A DNA stretch of 64,000 nucleotides from an uncultured Caulobacterales bacterium (GTDB lineage Bacteria > Pseudomonadota > Alphaproteobacteria > Caulobacterales > Maricaulaceae): NCBI GenBank assembly GCA_937929915.1, contig CALFUN010000008.1, positions 62,001 to 126,000 of the forward strand, in the 5' to 3' direction. The notes under the pieces are model-generated. The model was not told the origin of the DNA. It saw only the letters and a list, made by a program, of their open reading frames with translations, and made no database searches. Each line of letters begins with the position of its first letter. Position 1 is the first letter of the stretch. Position numbers and translations under genes: made by a program. Of the stretch, positions 1 through 9,810 are shown piece by piece.

Positions 1-740
1 ACAGCGCTAGGCCGATTTTTGAGGTGCGTGATTTTTTCACCTGCGGCCATACCGCTGGCAAAATCAAAGGCCCCTGAGAAAACGATATTTGGGTCAAAGG
101 CGATGCCAGATTCTGCAAGGGCTTGTTGATAGCCTCTAAACCTTTCATGTGTGGCATTTTGATTTTCTAAGCCGCGAATAAATGCAATATGCGTATGCCC
201 CGCGTCAATTAAATGCTGCGTTGCATCGCGCGCAGCAGAGCAATCGTCAATTTTAACGGTTGTATTATCATCCTCAATATCATTCGGGCCGACACGCAGG
301 ATGGGAATCTTTAACGCATTGAAATAAGTATTGACGGCTTCGTTATTGGCGTAAGGCGGAATTAAAATAACACCATCGGGTCTTTTTTGCGACACAAGCT
401 GTTCGCACCAAGCCTTTAAATCTTTTTTATTTTCAGAAATGCTAGGGTCTAAAAATGTCCAATGTAGCGTATATCCATGGCGCTGACTGGCGGTTAAAGC
501 TCCCGATTGGATGGCGTAAATAAAGTTACTTCTAGTGTTATGGACGATAAGATGAATGGTGTAGGTGCGGCTACTACGTAGGTTGCGCGCAGATGCGCTG
601 GGAACATATCCAAGGTCTTTGACAGCCTTAAGGACACGCTCACGTAATTTGTCTTGAACATGAGGTTCATTATTGAGGACGCGAGAGACAGTTTTGATGG
701 ACACGCTCGCATGATTGGCAACGTCGATCATTTTAACCAT
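1..740 (-). CDS. LacI-family transcriptional regulator (3' end beyond window)
   Basis: Reading back from the ATG at 738-740 gives an N-terminal LacI helix-turn-helix (IDVANHASVSIKTVSRVLNN, residues 5-24) and the hinge-like YVPSASARNLRSS. A periplasmic-binding-protein-like ligand domain follows, with GVILIPPY and the HIAFIRG strand. About 246 codons are visible and the frame is open to base 1, so the C-terminus is missing. The start overlaps the 3' end of the upstream symporter gene by 8 bases, which suggests translational coupling. LacI proteins next to sugar transporters usually repress their own cluster and respond to a sugar or sugar acid. Here the ligand is inferred to be gluconate or a related compound. 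Confidence 0.9.
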   Translation of the reverse strand, partial: MVKMIDVANHASVSIKTVSRVLNNEPHVQDKLRERVLKAVKDLGYVPSASARNLRSSRTYTIHLIVHNTRSNFIYAIQSGALTASQRHGYTLHWTFLDPSISENKKDLKAWCEQLVSQKRPDGVILIPPYANNEAVNTYFNALKIPILRVGPNDIEDDNTTVKIDDCSAARDATQHLIDAGHTHIAFIRGLENQNATHERFRGYQQALAESGIAFDPNIVFSGAFDFASGMAAGEKITHLKNRPSA

Positions 741-2079
741 GTGATGTATCCCTGTTTTCAAGTTGCCTTATAATTTTAGAATGTTCATGTCGCCCTAGAG
801 GTAAGCATAAGATAGGAATGACTGTTAGGGCTAGGAAAAATGCGGGGCAAATGGCTAAAAAGAGCGTAATTTTTTCGCTATTGGCAACAAAATTGACATT
901 ATCAGATATACCGATATGTGAGAGCATCAAGCCGACAAAGACCCCCATAATGCCGCCAGATAGTTTTTGCGTTACAAGAACAGATCCAAAAACACCTGCT
1001 TCTGACCTATAGCCGCTTTGCATTTGTCCAAATTCAACGCAATCTGGTATAAAAGCCCAAAAGATAACGGCATAAGCTCCGCTACAGGCGCCAAATAAGG
1101 TGATTTGTATGGGGATGCCGTAAATGGCGGTGGTCGAGAATATGAAAAAATGCACGGCGGTTAGGACGTGGATGATTGTGACCAATATCCAGACCTTCTT
1201 GCGGCCAAGTAAATGAATAATATATGTCCAAAAAGGCACTAAGATTAGGGTCGCTATCGCATACACTGTCAAGACAACTTCTTTAGAGGCTAAAGATTCT
1301 TGTTGGGAGTCTATGTAAAATACCAATGATAGTCCTAAACATGTACTCGCCGCGGAATTAAATAAAACAACGATAAGCAACATTTGAAGCGGGCGGTTGG
1401 ATTTTACATTTTGCAACATACCCGACCATACTTTTTTATGCTGAATTGTTTTTTCAGGTAATGGAATCTCTTTGGTCAAGGCAAAGCATAATAATATAGC
1501 AAGCGTTGCCGCAACACTGCCAATAGCAGCAGCATATTGGAAGGCTATGGCTTCTGAGCCTGCCATAATTGTGAATTTTTCAACAAGCGGCGGCAAGAAC
1601 ATGGACACCATGAGCAAGCCTAGAAATGCACAAAACATACGCGCACCTGAAAAATCCGCGCGTTCAATACTGTCATAGCTAAGGCGCGATGCCATTGTCG
1701 CATAGGGTATGGCGACAAGCGTATATGTTGTACGAAAGATGAGACATATTACAATTAATATTGCGATTAAACTTATACCCTCAAATGGCGGCACCCAAAA
1801 TAGCAAAATAAATGCCGCGCCTAATACCGCGCAGCCATAAAGCAGAAATGGACGATAGGTACCAAAACGTGTGTTTACGCGCTCGGATATTGAAGCCATG
1901 ATCGGATCAGATAAGGCATCCCATGTCATGCCGATAAAAAACAAAATACCAGCAATGGCTGGGTCAAGTCCAACAACCGTTGTGTACCAGTAGACTAAAT
2001 ATAAAGATAAAGTTTTCCAGTAAATGTTCAGGCCAAAGTCGCCAATACCATACCCGAATAATTTTTTAAATTTATCCAA
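733..2079 (-). CDS. GPH-family (MelB-like) sugar:cation symporter
   Basis: A 448-residue inner-membrane protein with about twelve hydrophobic segments. Near residues 50-80 it has the glycoside-pentoside-hexuronide signature: TWDALSDPIMASISERVNTR followed by FGTYRPFLLYG. GPH proteins import sugars or oligosaccharides with sodium or protons. The start is a TTG at 2079, preceded on the minus strand by a strong AGGGGA ribosome-binding site about five bases away. It lies 29 bases after gntP and overlaps the LacI gene, so these genes probably form one transcript. The substrate cannot be read from sequence; an oligosaccharide, glucuronide or aldonate is possible. Confidence 0.87.
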   Translation of the reverse strand: MDKFKKLFGYGIGDFGLNIYWKTLSLYLVYWYTTVVGLDPAIAGILFFIGMTWDALSDPIMASISERVNTRFGTYRPFLLYGCAVLGAAFILLFWVPPFEGISLIAILIVICLIFRTTYTLVAIPYATMASRLSYDSIERADFSGARMFCAFLGLLMVSMFLPPLVEKFTIMAGSEAIAFQYAAAIGSVAATLAILLCFALTKEIPLPEKTIQHKKVWSGMLQNVKSNRPLQMLLIVVLFNSAASTCLGLSLVFYIDSQQESLASKEVVLTVYAIATLILVPFWTYIIHLLGRKKVWILVTIIHVLTAVHFFIFSTTAIYGIPIQITLFGACSGAYAVIFWAFIPDCVEFGQMQSGYRSEAGVFGSVLVTQKLSGGIMGVFVGLMLSHIGISDNVNFVANSEKITLFLAICPAFFLALTVIPILCLPLGRHEHSKIIRQLENRDTSHG

Positions 2080-2108
2080 AACGTCCCCTGACTCGCTCTG
2101 ATCTTTGT

Positions 2109-3461
2109 TTAAAGAAACTTATATAAAAGCAAAGATAATAATAAGCCTGTTAGGGATATGAGGCTTGTCATGACTGTCCAGCTTTGGAGTGTTTGTTTTT
2201 CTGTCAGATGAAATAATCGGCTAACGAGCCAGAACCCTGAATCATTGACATGCGATGCGCCCGTTGCGCCCGCTGCAATGGCTGTTGTTATGAGCGCAAG
2301 CTGCCAGCCGCTTAATGAAAACTCTATGAGAATCGGTGCAATCAATCCTGCTGCCGTAATCATGGCAACGGTCGCGCTACCTTGGACAACACGAATGAGT
2401 AAAGCAAGAAGATAAGCCAGCAAGATAGGCGTTAAGCCCCATGCCAGTAAGCTTTCTGCCATTTGCGCCCCTGCGCCCGTATTGACAAGGACTTGTTTGA
2501 AAGCGCCGCCCGCGCCTGTGACTAAAATCACAACGGCTGTGGGTTCAAAAGCTCCAGCTAAAGCTGTTTTGAACTGATTTTTGTCCGCTTCCGTTTTAAA
2601 ATTTACACAAAACCAGCTTGTGAGACAGGCAAGGATGAGGGCCGAAAAAGGATGGCCTATAATGTCTAGAGTTGTACGCAGGCCGCCTTCGGGTAAAAGT
2701 AATTTCCCAACGGTCGCAGCCATGATTAAAATAAGAGGAAATATCATCAAGCCAAGTGCCCGTGCAAAACTCACGCTTGGCGTTTGAGTATCAGATATTT
2801 CAAGCTGCGGCATGACATGTGTAGAGACGGGCAGGCGGTTTGTTTTATCAAGCCAGAGTGTGAGAACAGGCCCAGAGATAATCAGACACCCAATACTTAT
2901 TATTATGCCAATTAAAATCACTTGACCTAAATTTGCGCCAATCAGTTCTGCAATAGCTATCGGCCCGGGTGTTGGCGGGATAAAGGCGTGACCGATTGCA
3001 AGTCCTGCGCAAAGCGGCAAACCAAAAAATAAAGGAGCTTTACCAGCTTTACGAGCGAGTTTCATTATGAATGGAAGTAAGATAATCAAGGCGACATCAA
3101 AGAAAACGGGAATGGCAGCGATTAACCCCATAAACCCTGCTGCCATTGACCGATTAGTATCTGTTTTAATTCCGCTAAGACGCAGAGCCAAGATTTCTAA
3201 ATAGCCGCTTTTTTCCATAATTGCGCCAAATAATGCGCCAAGGCCAATAACAGGCGCGATAAATCCAAGCGTTCCGCCCATGCCGGATTGGACAGTGGAG
3301 AAAGCTGTTTCTGGCGTCATACCCGCGAGAAGAGCTGTTAAAATTGCGCAGCCTAATAATGTTACAAAGGCATTGGCTCGCCACCGTAAGATTAAAATAA
3401 TCAACAGTAAAAACCCAAAAAGGGACGCAAAAACGGCTTGATTATTTAAAATTAAATCCAT
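2109..3461 (-). CDS. gntP: GntP-family gluconate permease
   Basis: A 450-residue, very hydrophobic protein with the GntP/GntT pattern: the N-terminal RWRANAFVTLLGCAI helix, GGTLGFIAPVIGLGALFG, the IPVFFDVALIILLPF loop, and FIPPTPGPIAIAELIGANLG near residues 160-180. GntP permeases import gluconate, or related sugar acids such as idonate and fructuronate, with protons across the inner membrane. The gene lies directly downstream of gluconokinase with a 216-base gap, and 29 bases upstream of the symporter. The gap holds the 10-base palindrome listed separately, a possible operator. Confidence 0.9.
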   Translation of the reverse strand: MDLILNNQAVFASLFGFLLLIILILRWRANAFVTLLGCAILTALLAGMTPETAFSTVQSGMGGTLGFIAPVIGLGALFGAIMEKSGYLEILALRLSGIKTDTNRSMAAGFMGLIAAIPVFFDVALIILLPFIMKLARKAGKAPLFFGLPLCAGLAIGHAFIPPTPGPIAIAELIGANLGQVILIGIIISIGCLIISGPVLTLWLDKTNRLPVSTHVMPQLEISDTQTPSVSFARALGLMIFPLILIMAATVGKLLLPEGGLRTTLDIIGHPFSALILACLTSWFCVNFKTEADKNQFKTALAGAFEPTAVVILVTGAGGAFKQVLVNTGAGAQMAESLLAWGLTPILLAYLLALLIRVVQGSATVAMITAAGLIAPILIEFSLSGWQLALITTAIAAGATGASHVNDSGFWLVSRLFHLTEKQTLQSWTVMTSLISLTGLLLSLLLYKFL

Positions 3462-3584
3462 GCGATTGCTCTTATTTTTAGACGAAAAACTTTGTATTTA
3501 TGTGTGGTTATACAAATATATTTGGGTCAATTCGTATATGCAGTGAAGGTTTTAAGCGGGGCCAGTAGAAGGGTTGTTTATAGG

Positions 3585-3594
3585 ATAAGCTTAT
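3585..3594. promoter_or_regulatory. candidate operator palindrome upstream of gntP
   Basis: ATAAGCTTAT is a perfect 10-base palindrome with partial outer symmetry. It lies in the 216-base gap between gluconokinase and the gntP start. LacI proteins bind short palindromes with a central CG or similar step. The centre here is GC, so assignment to the adjacent LacI protein is only a guess. Confidence 0.25.
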
Positions 3595-3677
3595 ACAATA
3601 TAGCTGAATTTAGGCTTATATTTCATGATTATAAGAAAATATGTCCTACGTTGTCAATTCTTAGGAGTATTATGTAA

Positions 3678-4199
3678 TTAAGATGTTGGGCCAAGTAGCT
3701 TGGGCTGTAAAGCTGTCATAATATGAGCTATTATATCTTGCTTTGATTGTACGGCGTCAACGCCAATGCCGTCACTGGGCGGACACCAGGCGGCAAATTG
3801 ACTGGCCATTAATTCAGGCGGCATGAAGTGTTCGCGTGATTTTGCCCGTTTTAAAGCTATGTCTAAAGGTAAATCTAACTTTATCCATGTAATCGGGGCT
3901 TTGCAGCGCCGCCGTAATTCTGTTTGCACAAATTGTGTTAAGGCCGAGCATGATAATACAATATTGCCTACATTTGAATTATCTGGGTCAAATGCGTTAA
4001 TGGCGTGTGCAAGATTATGAACCCAATCTACGCGATCTTTGTCGGTTAAAGGTATATTGGATGTCATTTTTTTTATATTATGATCGGAATGGTAATCATC
4101 ACCTTCGAGAAATACGGCGTTTAATTCAGCGGCTAATAGGCGCCCAATCGTCGATTTTCCAGAGGCAGATACGCCGCAAATGATGAAGATATTTGACAT
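3678..4199 (-). CDS. gntK: gluconokinase
   Basis: A 173-residue P-loop kinase. The Walker A motif is GVSASGKST at residues 9-17. LEGDDYHSDHNIKKM follows at 31-45, and the late SREHFMPPELMASQFAAW segment is typical of the GntK family. It phosphorylates gluconate to 6-phosphogluconate, feeding the Entner-Doudoroff or pentose phosphate routes. The length is normal for the family. The gene heads the minus-strand sugar-acid cluster and is divergent from the beta-oxidation gene at 4433. The 233-base intergenic region must hold promoters for both, but no convincing boxes were recognised. Confidence 0.92.
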   Translation of the reverse strand: MSNIFIICGVSASGKSTIGRLLAAELNAVFLEGDDYHSDHNIKKMTSNIPLTDKDRVDWVHNLAHAINAFDPDNSNVGNIVLSCSALTQFVQTELRRRCKAPITWIKLDLPLDIALKRAKSREHFMPPELMASQFAAWCPPSDGIGVDAVQSKQDIIAHIMTALQPKLLGPTS

Positions 4200-4432
4200 G
4201 ATGTATAACCGTAATGTTCACAGGCTTATATGGGACATAGGCGATACGGCCAAGCGTTACTTACTGATACAGGCTCACCGATATTTTGTGAAACAGCATA
4301 AATTTGCAATGTGAGCGTAAAGTTTGGCAATGATTTTTGGCGGCGAGCTTGTTATAACGATGTACGCGCCGTGATATGCCTTATAAATTTCACGCGACAT
4401 ATCTTTAATTACAATAATATCGGGCCAGAAAT

Positions 4433-6397
4433 ATGTATGTTAAAACAGAGTTAGATGGCAACTGCCTTGTGATTTACATAACGAACCCGCCCGTGAATGC
4501 GCTCAGTCAAGCTGTGCGGCAAGCTGTGGTTGATGTCTTTAAAACTGTTGAGACAAATCTCGATATAGAGGCTGTTATCTTAACAGGACAAGGGCGTTTC
4601 TTTAGCGCAGGCGCTGATATTAAAGAATTTGGCAAAGGCGATTTATTACCGAGCCTGCCAGATGTTTTAGATTATATTGAACGCTGCCGTTTACCCGTTA
4701 TCGCCGCTTTGCCAGGGACGGCTTTGGGCGGAGGCTTAGAAGTGGCTTTAAGCTGTCGTTACCGATTATCGGTCGCCGCCGCGAAAGTCGGCCTGCCAGA
4801 AGTTAATCTTGGCCTCATCCCAGGGGCAGGGGGCACGCAGCGTCTGCCGCGCTTGATTGGTATGAAAAAAGGGGCTGAATTTGTTACGAGCGGTAAACCT
4901 GTTGGCGCCAAAGAAGCCTTAAAACTCGGGATTATTGATGAAATTGTTGAAACGGATCTTTTAGAGGCAGCCAAAGCTTTCGCGCGAAGCTTGATTGGTA
5001 CAACGGCCCGGTCTCCTATTTCTAAAATGGGGCCGCCAGAAGATTGGGATAAAGCCGCATTTGACGCGTTAATGGCCAAAACAAAAGCCAAAGCCCGGGG
5101 ACAAGTCTCACCTATCGCGGCATTAGAGGCGGTGGAAGCCGCATGTACTTTATCTTTTGAAGACGGCCTAAAAGCAGAACGCGAGATATTTAAAACTTGC
5201 TTGGAAAACCCGCAAAGGGCGGGACTTATACATGCGTTTTTTGCGCAGCGACAAGCTAAGAAAATCCCATTTCTTGAAGCAGCTGTACCTCAAGATGTGA
5301 AGTCTATTGGCATATTGGGCGCGGGCACAATGGGGAGCGGCATTGCTATTGCCTGCGCAAGCGCGGGCTATGATGTATTGTTATTTGATGCACATACAGA
5401 TGCCTTAGATAAAGGCATCACCCGCATTCACGCAGCCTTCGACCATAATATCAAAACAGGCCGCATGAGCCAGCCAGCTGCGCACAGTGCAAAAGCTTGT
5501 GTCACCCCTATTTCTGATATGCAAGACCTTGCTGATGTTGATCTGGTTATTGAAGCGATTGTTGAAAAAATGGATGTCAAACGCGCTGTGTTTGAGCAAC
5601 TTGACTCTATTTGTAAATCCGATGCGATATTGGCGTCCAATACGTCTTATTTAAATATAAATGAGATAGCTGCCGCGACGCGGCGGCCGGATCGTGTTTT
5701 GGGGATGCACTTTTTTAGTCCTGCAAACATTATGAAATTGCTCGAAGTTGTGCGCACAGAAAAAGCCAGTGCGCAAAGCTTGGCAACGGCCTTTGCTGTT
5801 GGGGCGAAATTAGGCAAGATTGCTGTTTTATCAGGTGTCTGCGATGGATTTATAGGGAACCGAATTTTAAAAACCTACCGCGCCGAAGCTGAATTTCTTT
5901 TAGAAGACGGCGCTTTACCGCAAGATATTGACCGTGTCATGCGCGAGTTTGGATTTGCTATGGGGCCATTTCAAGTCTCGGATTTAGCAGGGTTAGATAT
6001 TGCTTGGCATAATCGCCGCAAAGAAGACAGCACGCGCGATCCCAATGCACGCTATGTGGATATAGCCGATAAACTATATGACTTAGGACGCTTTGGCCAA
6101 AAAACTCAAGCGGGATGGTATGATTATAAAACTGGCGACCGAACGGCTTATCCTTCGCCATTGGTGGATGATCTTGTGATTGCGGCATCACAGGCTAAAA
6201 ATATAACCCGCCGTGATATATCTGATACCGAAATTTTAAATCGTATCATGGAGGCTATGTTATCCGAAGGGCGGGCCATTTTGGATGAAGGGATTGCGCT
6301 TAAAGCCTCTGATATTGATTTGGTAATGATACATGGTTACGGCTTCCCGAAATATCGCGGCGGATTAATGTTTTATGGCGGCATCACTGATAAGTAA
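4433..6397 (+). CDS. bifunctional enoyl-CoA hydratase / 3-hydroxyacyl-CoA dehydrogenase
   Basis: A 654-residue fusion enzyme of fatty-acid beta-oxidation. Residues 1-200 are a crotonase domain, with the oxyanion-hole segments FSAGADIKEF and GTALGGGLEVAL and the catalytic-glutamate region GLPEVNLGLIPGAGGTQRLPR. From about 290 there is an NAD-binding Rossmann motif, GILGAGTMGSGIA, then VIEAIVEKMDVK and the catalytic-histidine segment GMHFFSPANIMKLLEVV. Two C-terminal dehydrogenase helical domains follow (GFIGNRILKTYRAEA). This is the short FadJ or peroxisomal-type layout, not the longer FadB one. The thiolase partner is not in the window, and the gene appears monocistronic. Confidence 0.93.
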   Translation: MYVKTELDGNCLVIYITNPPVNALSQAVRQAVVDVFKTVETNLDIEAVILTGQGRFFSAGADIKEFGKGDLLPSLPDVLDYIERCRLPVIAALPGTALGGGLEVALSCRYRLSVAAAKVGLPEVNLGLIPGAGGTQRLPRLIGMKKGAEFVTSGKPVGAKEALKLGIIDEIVETDLLEAAKAFARSLIGTTARSPISKMGPPEDWDKAAFDALMAKTKAKARGQVSPIAALEAVEAACTLSFEDGLKAEREIFKTCLENPQRAGLIHAFFAQRQAKKIPFLEAAVPQDVKSIGILGAGTMGSGIAIACASAGYDVLLFDAHTDALDKGITRIHAAFDHNIKTGRMSQPAAHSAKACVTPISDMQDLADVDLVIEAIVEKMDVKRAVFEQLDSICKSDAILASNTSYLNINEIAAATRRPDRVLGMHFFSPANIMKLLEVVRTEKASAQSLATAFAVGAKLGKIAVLSGVCDGFIGNRILKTYRAEAEFLLEDGALPQDIDRVMREFGFAMGPFQVSDLAGLDIAWHNRRKEDSTRDPNARYVDIADKLYDLGRFGQKTQAGWYDYKTGDRTAYPSPLVDDLVIAASQAKNITRRDISDTEILNRIMEAMLSEGRAILDEGIALKASDIDLVMIHGYGFPKYRGGLMFYGGITDK

Positions 6398-6452
6398 TGG
6401 GTGTGATATTGACCGTCATCATTTAAATGGCAGCTATTTAAAAGGTATCGGT

Positions 6453-8999
6453 TTATGCTGCGCTAAATATCCGCGCAGGTTTTTGGCGTAATGTGGCAAT
6501 GCCGACGCTCATGCCTCCAAGGGCCGAAACAGCTATAGCCAAGCCTATAATCCCAAAGCTTTCTTGCCATGGGAAATGCCACTGCGCTTCGAAAAGCTGT
6601 GTGACAATCGGATAAGCGCCTGCAATCCCAATCGCTGCGCCAATGATAGCCCCCGCGCCGCCCGCAAAAGCAAACTCCGCCCCGTATAGTGCAAGGATGT
6701 TTTTGCGATCTGCACCAAAGACTTTTAATAAGGCAGATTCGGTTTGGCGTTTGCGAGCCATAGCGGCAAAAGCACCAAGCAAGACAAGCAAGCCAGCAAT
6801 GGTTACAATGGCCGCTGCGGCATTGACTGCCGTTGCTATATTGCCAAATAAACGCGCGGCTGTTGCAAGTGCGGGCCGTGTTTGAAACACAACAACATCA
6901 GGCAAGGCATCGCCTATGGCTCTGATAATAGCCGCTTCATTGTCTGCTGGAGTTTTGGCAATGGCAACATGATATGGCCGTGCAGCTTCTAATGTACCTG
7001 GTGATAGGATGAAAGCTGTGTTGGATGATACGCCAAATGTTCCCCAATCTACGCGGCGCAATGATGTTATTTTGGCTGTAATGTCTCGGCCAAAAACACG
7101 AAATCCGATTGTATCGCCAGGGGTGACATTTAAGCCTTTTGCCACATCTATTTCTACAGAGACTTGTAAGTCGCCCGTATAATCTTGCGGCCACCATGTA
7201 CCCTCTACCAAGTCGGTTTCGGGCGGTTTTTCAGATAGATATGTCAAGCTTGTCTCGCCTTGCACAACCCAGCGTTCTGACCGGGAAACTTTGTCTTTAT
7301 CGATCGGGTTTGCGTTTAAAGAGATGACGCGGCCTTGCAAAAATGGTGCACGGCGAAAGGCATCAGGGTTATTAATATCAATCTGATGGGCGCTTATAAG
7401 GGTATCAAATTGTGCGATTTCAGAATTGGGAATTTGCGAAAATACGAGTGAGGGCGCATTGCTCGGGGCTGTCTGGCTGATTTGCCGAAGTAGATTCGTT
7501 TGAACAGATGTCACAAGGGTCAATAAGGCAAGACCTAAGCCCAGTGCAGGTACGATTGTCGGTGCAAGGGAGCCTGGCCCGCTAAGATTAGAGAGCGTTA
7601 ATCGCCAAAAGCCTTTTGCCGTCTTAGCCAGACTTTGTGCCAATTTTCGGACTAAAAATGCGGCGAGTAAAAACACGCCCCATGCCAAAATCGCGCCGAT
7701 GAGTAAGGCGGCTGTTAAGATAGTATTGGCGCTTGTCAATATTGCCAGTAGGGCTAGTAAAATGGCGGCACAAAAGGCGCTGGCTGTCTCTATAAAGGGC
7801 GTTTTTGTTTTAGCGCGCTGCGTTAATTGACGAAATAATGCAGCCGGCCGCGTTGCGCGCGCGCGGCCAATCGCGGGCAGAGCAAATATAGCAGCCGCTA
7901 ACATACCAAGGGCAAAGGCTTTGAATAAGGGGGCGGGATAGACTCCTAAACTTTGCGGTAGTGGAATGCCATTGGCGGATAAGGCAATGAGCATGTAAGG
8001 CGCAGCGGCGCCTATTGCCATACCTATTAAAGCACCAATACACGCCAATATACCAAGCTGTATAATATAGGCGGTCCGAATTGTAGCCGAATCAGCCCCT
8101 AAGGCTTTGAGCGCCGCAATAGAAGCAATGCGCGTTTCTAAAAATGACGTCGTGGCTTGCGCAACGCCAACACCGCCTGCGACAAGTGATGCAATACCGA
8201 TAATGGCTAAAAAGCTATTCAATGTGGTGAGTAAGTTTTGCAAGCCGTCCACCGCATCAGACGGTTCACGAATGCGCAGGCCAGCATCTTTAAAGCTATC
8301 CTTGGCAGTTTTTTCAAGGCTCTCAAAATCTCTATTTGTATCTTCAAATTTAACGCGAAAACCAACACCGAAAATTTGTCCAGATCCAAGCCGTCCAGCC
8401 TTTTTGACGGCTTCAAGGCTTATCATGGCTTCAGGTGAAAAAGAGCCAGGCGTTCCCACACGATCAGGTGTGCCGTCAAGACGTGCGCGAATTATGGCTT
8501 TGATTTGCCCAAATTGGACGGTATCGCCGATTTGTACATCAAACGCGTCTAGAAAAGACTGACTGACTACGGTGCCCCAAAGCTCATCAGTTCTGGTCAA
8601 AGCGGTTTGAAAGTGTGGCGTATTCTCGCCTGCGTTTCCGCTTAATATGACTGTCCCGATAAGCGGATAGTTTTCATCAACTGCGCGTAAGTTAATTTGG
8701 CGGCGATGTTCGCCTGCACTGGCCATAATATCCATGCCTGCGCTTTCTGTTGCCGTGCCTAAATCTGTAATAAATGCGCGTTCTTGGGCGGTGAATTGGC
8801 GTTGGTTGAGAGAGAACATTGCATCTCCGCCCAATAATGTACGGGCTTCGCTGGCAAGACCGCGCGAAAAGACTTCAGTGACAGAGCCTGCCGAGGCAAT
8901 AGCGGCCGTACCCAGTAAGATACAGGCCAGATAAATCCCAAAACCTTTTAAGCCGCCAGATAATTCCCGAAATGCAATTTTTATCGCAACCTGGTTCAT
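6453..8999 (-). CDS. ABC transporter permease, FtsX/YbbP family
   Basis: An 848-residue membrane protein with an N-terminal anchor, a long periplasmic MacB-type domain, an FtsX core near residues 260-400 (LVAGGVGVAQATTSFLETR), a middle membrane block, a second periplasmic region, and a C-terminal FtsX core near 710-840. This duplicated layout matches YbbP. Its start overlaps the stop of the ATPase gene as ATGA (8996-8999), so the two are translationally coupled. These systems are usually implicated in moving lipids or lipoproteins, or in envelope work, rather than small-solute uptake. In many proteobacteria they sit beside tesA, as here. Confidence 0.9.
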   Translation of the reverse strand: MNQVAIKIAFRELSGGLKGFGIYLACILLGTAAIASAGSVTEVFSRGLASEARTLLGGDAMFSLNQRQFTAQERAFITDLGTATESAGMDIMASAGEHRRQINLRAVDENYPLIGTVILSGNAGENTPHFQTALTRTDELWGTVVSQSFLDAFDVQIGDTVQFGQIKAIIRARLDGTPDRVGTPGSFSPEAMISLEAVKKAGRLGSGQIFGVGFRVKFEDTNRDFESLEKTAKDSFKDAGLRIREPSDAVDGLQNLLTTLNSFLAIIGIASLVAGGVGVAQATTSFLETRIASIAALKALGADSATIRTAYIIQLGILACIGALIGMAIGAAAPYMLIALSANGIPLPQSLGVYPAPLFKAFALGMLAAAIFALPAIGRARATRPAALFRQLTQRAKTKTPFIETASAFCAAILLALLAILTSANTILTAALLIGAILAWGVFLLAAFLVRKLAQSLAKTAKGFWRLTLSNLSGPGSLAPTIVPALGLGLALLTLVTSVQTNLLRQISQTAPSNAPSLVFSQIPNSEIAQFDTLISAHQIDINNPDAFRRAPFLQGRVISLNANPIDKDKVSRSERWVVQGETSLTYLSEKPPETDLVEGTWWPQDYTGDLQVSVEIDVAKGLNVTPGDTIGFRVFGRDITAKITSLRRVDWGTFGVSSNTAFILSPGTLEAARPYHVAIAKTPADNEAAIIRAIGDALPDVVVFQTRPALATAARLFGNIATAVNAAAAIVTIAGLLVLLGAFAAMARKRQTESALLKVFGADRKNILALYGAEFAFAGGAGAIIGAAIGIAGAYPIVTQLFEAQWHFPWQESFGIIGLAIAVSALGGMSVGIATLRQKPARIFSAA

Positions 9000-9718
9000 G
9001 CGATCTCGCCGTCCAATAATTCCCCATTTTGCATGGTGACGATACGGCTTGCACGGCGAGCTAATGCAATATCATGTGTGACTAAGACCAAAGTCGTGCC
9101 GCGATTTTTAGTCATATCAAAGAGCATATCTGCAACGCCTTGCCCTGTATTTTGATCCAAATTACCCGTGGGTTCATCAGCAAATACGAGTTCTGGGTCA
9201 CTGGCTAGAGCGCGAGCAATGGCAACGCGTTGACGCTCTCCGCCTGATAATTGCCCCGGATAATGATGCAAACGATCACTGAGCCCGACATCGTTGAGAA
9301 TGGCTTTGCTGCGCGTATCAATATTTTTGAGCTTGGCAATTTCTAAAGGGACGCGGACATTGTCATAGGCTGTCATTGTCGGGAGTAAATGAAAGGATTG
9401 AAAAACCATGCTCACACGTCCGCGTCGTAATCTTGCAAGTTGATCTTCATTTTGTGAATTAATTTTTTGGCCCAATAACAAAACATCACCAGAGCTAGGC
9501 TTTTCCAATCCAGCCGATATAGACATCAAAGAGGATTTTCCAGAGCCAGACGGGCCGATAATCGCAAGGCTTTCCCCTGATTTTACGCTCAGATTTACAC
9601 TGCGCAAAATATCAACGGGGCCAGAAATCGCAGGTAAGGTTAGATCAACATTTACGAGTTTCAAGGCATGGTTTTGCGCCAAATCTGCCGCATTTTTGGC
9701 TCTCATTATTTGTGTCAC
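8996..9718 (-). CDS. ABC transporter ATP-binding protein, YbbA/LolD-like
   Basis: A 240-residue ATPase with Walker A GPSGSGKSS (residues 55-63), a Q-loop VFQSFHLLP, signature LSGGERQRVAIARAL, Walker B LVFADEPTGNLD and the H-loop VLVTHD. This is the MacB/LolD subfamily that partners FtsX-type permeases. The longest frame begins with GTG at 9718. An ATG four codons in (9706) is an equally good start. It is the upstream gene of a two-gene operon with the permease and is divergent from the tesA-like gene. Confidence 0.92.
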   Translation of the reverse strand: MTQIMRAKNAADLAQNHALKLVNVDLTLPAISGPVDILRSVNLSVKSGESLAIIGPSGSGKSSLMSISAGLEKPSSGDVLLLGQKINSQNEDQLARLRRGRVSMVFQSFHLLPTMTAYDNVRVPLEIAKLKNIDTRSKAILNDVGLSDRLHHYPGQLSGGERQRVAIARALASDPELVFADEPTGNLDQNTGQGVADMLFDMTKNRGTTLVLVTHDIALARRASRIVTMQNGELLDGEIA

Positions 9719-9810
9719 GATATGTTTATCCTTTGTGGGATTTAAAGGCGTTTCACATGCGCTATAAGTTAGGCGCGCCCCTAATCTTTCACCGTCTTCT
9801 AAGGCAATTT

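Noticed and set aside
494-721. Minus-strand frame of 75 codons inside the left-edge gene
   Set aside because: The true LacI frame starts at 740 in another register with clear helix-turn-helix motifs; this frame is a shadow.
3492-3677. Plus-strand frame of 61 codons in the gntP-gntK gap
   Set aside because: It begins with TTG, has no ribosome-binding site or family resemblance and covers the probable promoter region of gntP.
9712-9718. GTG starts on both strands overlapping in GTGTCAC
   Set aside because: An apparent shared start for the ABC ATPase and tesA; the tesA lipoprotein signal and ribosome-binding site place its start at 9811 instead.
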